NCBI GenBank assembly: GCA_933228675.1
Contig: OW121743.1
Location: 109,115,468 to 109,179,467, forward strand
Reading direction: 5' to 3'
Source: Stomorhina lunata
Taxonomy: Eukaryota > Arthropoda > Insecta > Diptera > Rhiniidae
Length of the DNA stretch: 64,000 bases
Notes under the pieces: generated by a model
Database searches by the model: none
Told to the model about the DNA's origin: nothing
The model's input: the letters and a program-made list of their open reading frames with translations, nothing else
Part shown: piece after piece, positions 61,385 to 64,000 of the stretch
How positions within the stretch are numbered: position 1 is the stretch's first letter
How the letters are laid out: every line of letters begins with the position of its first letter
Position numbers and translations under genes: made by a program

Positions 61385-61925
61385 GTAAGGAGTATTCCGA
61401 ACAAAATATGCATTTGCTATTACCAAGGAAAATTGGAAAGGCAGAAGAAGTCTCCAAAGAGCGCCTAAAACTTTGATCAGAAAAGCAGCTAGTATTGCTG
61501 AAGACATACAATGTTCAGAATGTTCCAGGTCGTAATTTTGTAAAGAATTTAGAAGCAAAAAACGAGCGAAAAATTTGAGAAAGATTTTATAAAAAAATAC
61601 ACCTGTTAAGTTATGATGAATGACGAAACTCGAGGACTTCCCAGGCAAAATTTTTATATTGCTGGTGGGCGAAGCAATGCTCAGGAAGGGCATTGCTTCA
61701 CAAAGGAATTTCTCGTGTGCAAAATATTAGCAATTGTGGAAAAAGAAGCCAAGCATTTGTAGCATCAGGTATGATAAACACAGAAATTTATATAACGGAG
61801 TGCTTTAAACTGATTTTACCTTTTTGAGACAGCACCGAGAGCCTACATATTTTTGGCCCGATTTAGCATTATGTCACTATGGGAAAACACTTAAGAATGG
61901 AATTAAAGAACACAGGAAATGTATG
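61385..61925 (+). pseudogene. Tc1/mariner-superfamily transposase, broken remnant
   Basis: Remains of a DDE transposase spread over several frames. Recognisable pieces in family order are an N-terminal DNA-binding region remnant (ASIAEDIQCSE, then RSKKRAKNLRKI); MNDET near 61613 with the first catalytic Asp; a GRSNAQ region; SNCGKRSQAFVASGMINTEI then YITECFK near 61728-61810; and after a frameshift RQHREPTYFWPDLALCHYGK near 61827-61885, which holds the second catalytic Asp. The third acidic residue and the C-terminus are missing. Several stops and at least two frameshifts make it non-functional. It differs from the DD41D mariner at 39.8-40.8 kb. Confidence 0.75.
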
Positions 61926-62040
61926 CATATGCATTGTAATGGAACTAGAAAAAAGTTTGTGGGAAGGAGGATAGAGGGAGTAGTGTTTGTGGATATTCGA
62001 TTTGTACCTTTGCATATCATAATTAAAGGGGAACAGTGAT

Positions 62041-63180
62041 GAGGAACAAGAACCTTAATTTTGTTTGAGCACATGCCATTATAGTAGCTATAGAACAGTG
62101 AAACGCAAGCCAAATTGCGACGATGCTCCAATAAGGCAAAAGAGTTGGCTACCCTACTGTCACCGATAAGCATTTTCGCCCTCTCTTGTACACGGTCGAG
62201 AAGCTCCAAAGTAGACTTTGAAGCACCAGCCCATACATAATAGTTGTATTCCATTTTCTGTCGGATATAAGTGATATAGATATTAGGGAGATCATTTGGA
62301 GTGAAGTATCGCCTGAGAAAGCCCAGACACTTGAATGCTTCCTTCGAAATGTGAAAAACGTGTTAAGTCCAACGGACATCACACTGAATTTTCATGCCTA
62401 GAGTTTCTGTTTCCTCAATATTTATACCACCCATAATTACAGATGATGCAACATTGTTCGTAACGCGTTTGTGTATTAACATACAACATTAAAAAGACCT
62501 CAATTGGATAATGTAGAAAGATCGAAACTTAGCGTATCATTTATGGTTTGACTCTTGGAATTGATATCCAACATGCTTGGCCTATAAGTGAATGAATACG
62601 AATGACAGATGTTGCTATCATCTGCAAAAGAGATAGGATTGGAAGTTTTACATGAAAGAGCGGAGCCTTGTGGTACCTCCGATTTAATCTTGAACTTGTC
62701 GGACGATATCCAATATATAACAACTCTTATAGTGCGATCTCTGAGAAAGTTCGATATAAACCGATAGAAATTGTTACCTACATTAAAAGCAATACGTTTT
62801 GATAGAAGTGCTCCATGCCACACTCTACTAAAGGCCTTAGAAATATCAAGAGCTATAACTTTACTTTTGCCAAAACGGTGAATAGAACGGCACCATTTTT
62901 CCAATAAAAAGGCTAATACATCACACGTCAAGCGGCCCCTACGAAATCCATACTGCCGATCGTTTAGTAACTTATTAGACTCCAAATATTTAACCAGATG
63001 ATAGTTTACCATACTTCTCATCACTTTGGAAAGCGCGGAACAAATTGCTATTGGGCTTAAGAAGCTCTTCGATGGAATCCAAAGGAAAGAGGCCGTCGTG
63101 TTTGTGGAATGACGTTTGCCTAATATCTAGCAATAGAGTCCGATATAAGAGGATGGCTCCTCTGGGATCGGTATCGTAAC
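62041..63180 (-). pseudogene. Jockey-like non-LTR retrotransposon reverse transcriptase, broken remnant
   Basis: A decayed copy-and-paste element. On the minus strand, near 63165-63140 it reads PEEPSSY; about 95 bp of extra sequence follow before PIAICSALSKV (63054 down). The frame then runs HLVKYLESNKLLNDRQYGFR, ALDISKAFSRVWHGALLSKR (motif A Asp kept, the later Asp of the SKAFD motif changed to Ser), VPQGSALS (motif B) and SFADDS (motif C). About 15 residues normally between B and C are deleted. Further on, VIMGGINIEETETLGMK, one in-frame TAA after CDVRWT, FKCLGFLRRYFTPNDLP, then KMEYNYYVWAGASKSTLELL and DRVQERAKMLIGDSRVANSF, the conserved C-terminal region of these elements. The 3' end is lost near 62041. 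The endonuclease and ORF1 are absent. Confidence 0.85.
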
Positions 63181-64000
63181 ACTTGTTTGCTTTTTGTATA
63201 CTTTAAAAAAAATACACATGTGATGTTCGGGTCATATTTTGAACCCACACTTTTTTAATTGAGAAAATTCTAATTTTCTACATTTCAAAAATATTTTTGA
63301 AGGCTTGTATTCAATGCAATATGTGGTAGTTAGAGTAATTGTGTGTCGGTGTATTGGAGAAATAACCATGCGTTATTTTTTTTTTGGCGTTTTGTCGATC
63401 ATTCTTATTTTGTTTGTTTTGTTGTCATATAAAACGCACAACATTCCAACTGGAACAAGGGGTACTTCTCTCAGACAATGAGCTGCATCAGATTCCACTT
63501 TTAGACTCATCGAAAGGGACGTTTTAACTCCGACTCCGAATGGAAAATGCATTGGATAGATAAGTTCTACATAGCCAAATACTCAAATAACCAGTGGCTA
63601 GCTGAGTTATGAGATAAAACGCTTTTTTGAAAATTTTAATTTTTTTTCAAGTGGGTCTGGCCAGTGATCGAACTTGGGACCTCTGGTATACTACGCTAAT
63701 GACTAACCTGCTATACCACGGCGGTTTACAAAAAACAAATGCAAAACACATATAATATAGACATATTACATTATATATCTATTATTTATATTACAAAAAT
63801 GATAGAGGGTCATAAAATGACCCCAACATGATATGTGTATACACTTGCAATAAAAAATTTGTCGAAGCCTAAAATGGTGATAAAACTAATTGAATACAAT
63901 ATATTTCAACAATTGGTGTACTGGGTAGTAAGAACTTTCAAATATAATCCACCAGTTAGAAATACGGTAATGTATAACACGATTTGGGTCATCAAAAAAC
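63181..64000. other. No gene seen; spacer around a SINE-like head
   Basis: AT-rich DNA with T- and A-runs. Only the tRNA-like head at 63648-63727 is recognisable. Confidence 0.4.
63648..63727 (-). repeat. tRNA-derived SINE-like head
   Basis: On the minus strand: CCGTGGTATAGCAGGTTAGT (A box) and AGTTCGATCACT (B box) about 40 bp apart. The T-stem closes only in part (three of five pairs), so it is not a working tRNA. This is a third type of tRNA-like head within 5 kb. Confidence 0.55.

Noticed and set aside
61382..61693. 103-codon minus-strand frame
   Set aside because: Antisense shadow of the Tc1-type transposase relic on the plus strand.

Overview
This window looks like nuclear DNA of a higher (calyptrate-type) fly. 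The evidence is extreme AT content, CAA/CAG-rich and GTT-rich runs between repeats, a rosa-type (DD41D) mariner transposon, a decayed Jockey-type non-LTR retrotransposon, a decayed Tc1/mariner transposase, tRNA-derived SINE-like heads and dispersed repeats containing the GTCCGTCCGTC-type motif common in fly repeats. I found no host protein-coding exon that I can defend and no rRNA, CRISPR or bacterial-type operon. The most likely setting is intergenic DNA or the inside of a very large intron; the species cannot be fixed from the sequence.

The dominant feature is tandem repetition. About 30 kb of the 64 kb (estimated from array boundaries) is made of at least nine related families of 28-31 bp monomers, in separate arrays of about 0.7-3.9 kb. 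All share one plan: two A(n)T(n) blocks joined by two different short linkers, with the linkers defining the family. Layout: family 1 (28 bp) at 3.4-5.8 and 55.4-57.7 kb; family 2 (31 bp) at 7.3-8.65; family 3 (28 bp) at 12.4-13.4; family 5 (29 bp, ATATG linker) at 14.0-15.0 and 16.1-19.2; family 6 (29 bp, CTATAAATAG) at 20.1-21.8 and 28.1-30.9 on the minus strand and 46.0-49.9 and 51.1-53.1 on the plus strand; family 7 (29 bp) at 23.6-26.65; family 8 (30 bp) at 33.8-35.8; family 9 (30 bp) at 37.3-41.2; family 10 (30 bp) at 42.5-44.4. Many arrays show higher-order duplication, including an apparently exact 1,197-bp tandem duplication (16447-18840) and a 482-bp one (about 47547-48510).

Other elements sit in or between the arrays. 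A mariner with an uninterrupted transposase frame and matching terminal inverted repeats lies inside the family 9 array (39658-40961). An unrecognised ~250-310 bp module occurs three times (14294-14545, 25392-25680, 56351-56661), each time embedded in an array of a different family, and keeps an open frame in all three. Several long inverted repeats with very short loops (25412-25467, 32332-32386, 55301-55359) look like fold-back replication events. A ~500-bp foldback element lies at 11648-12146. The right end (59.4-64 kb) is a graveyard of SINE-like pieces, a Tc1-type transposase pseudogene (61385-61925, plus) and a Jockey-like reverse transcriptase pseudogene (62041-63180, minus).

The only gene likely to make a working protein is the mariner transposase; everything else is repeat, relic or unassigned AT-rich DNA. 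Array limits are read by eye and are good to roughly 20-50 bp.
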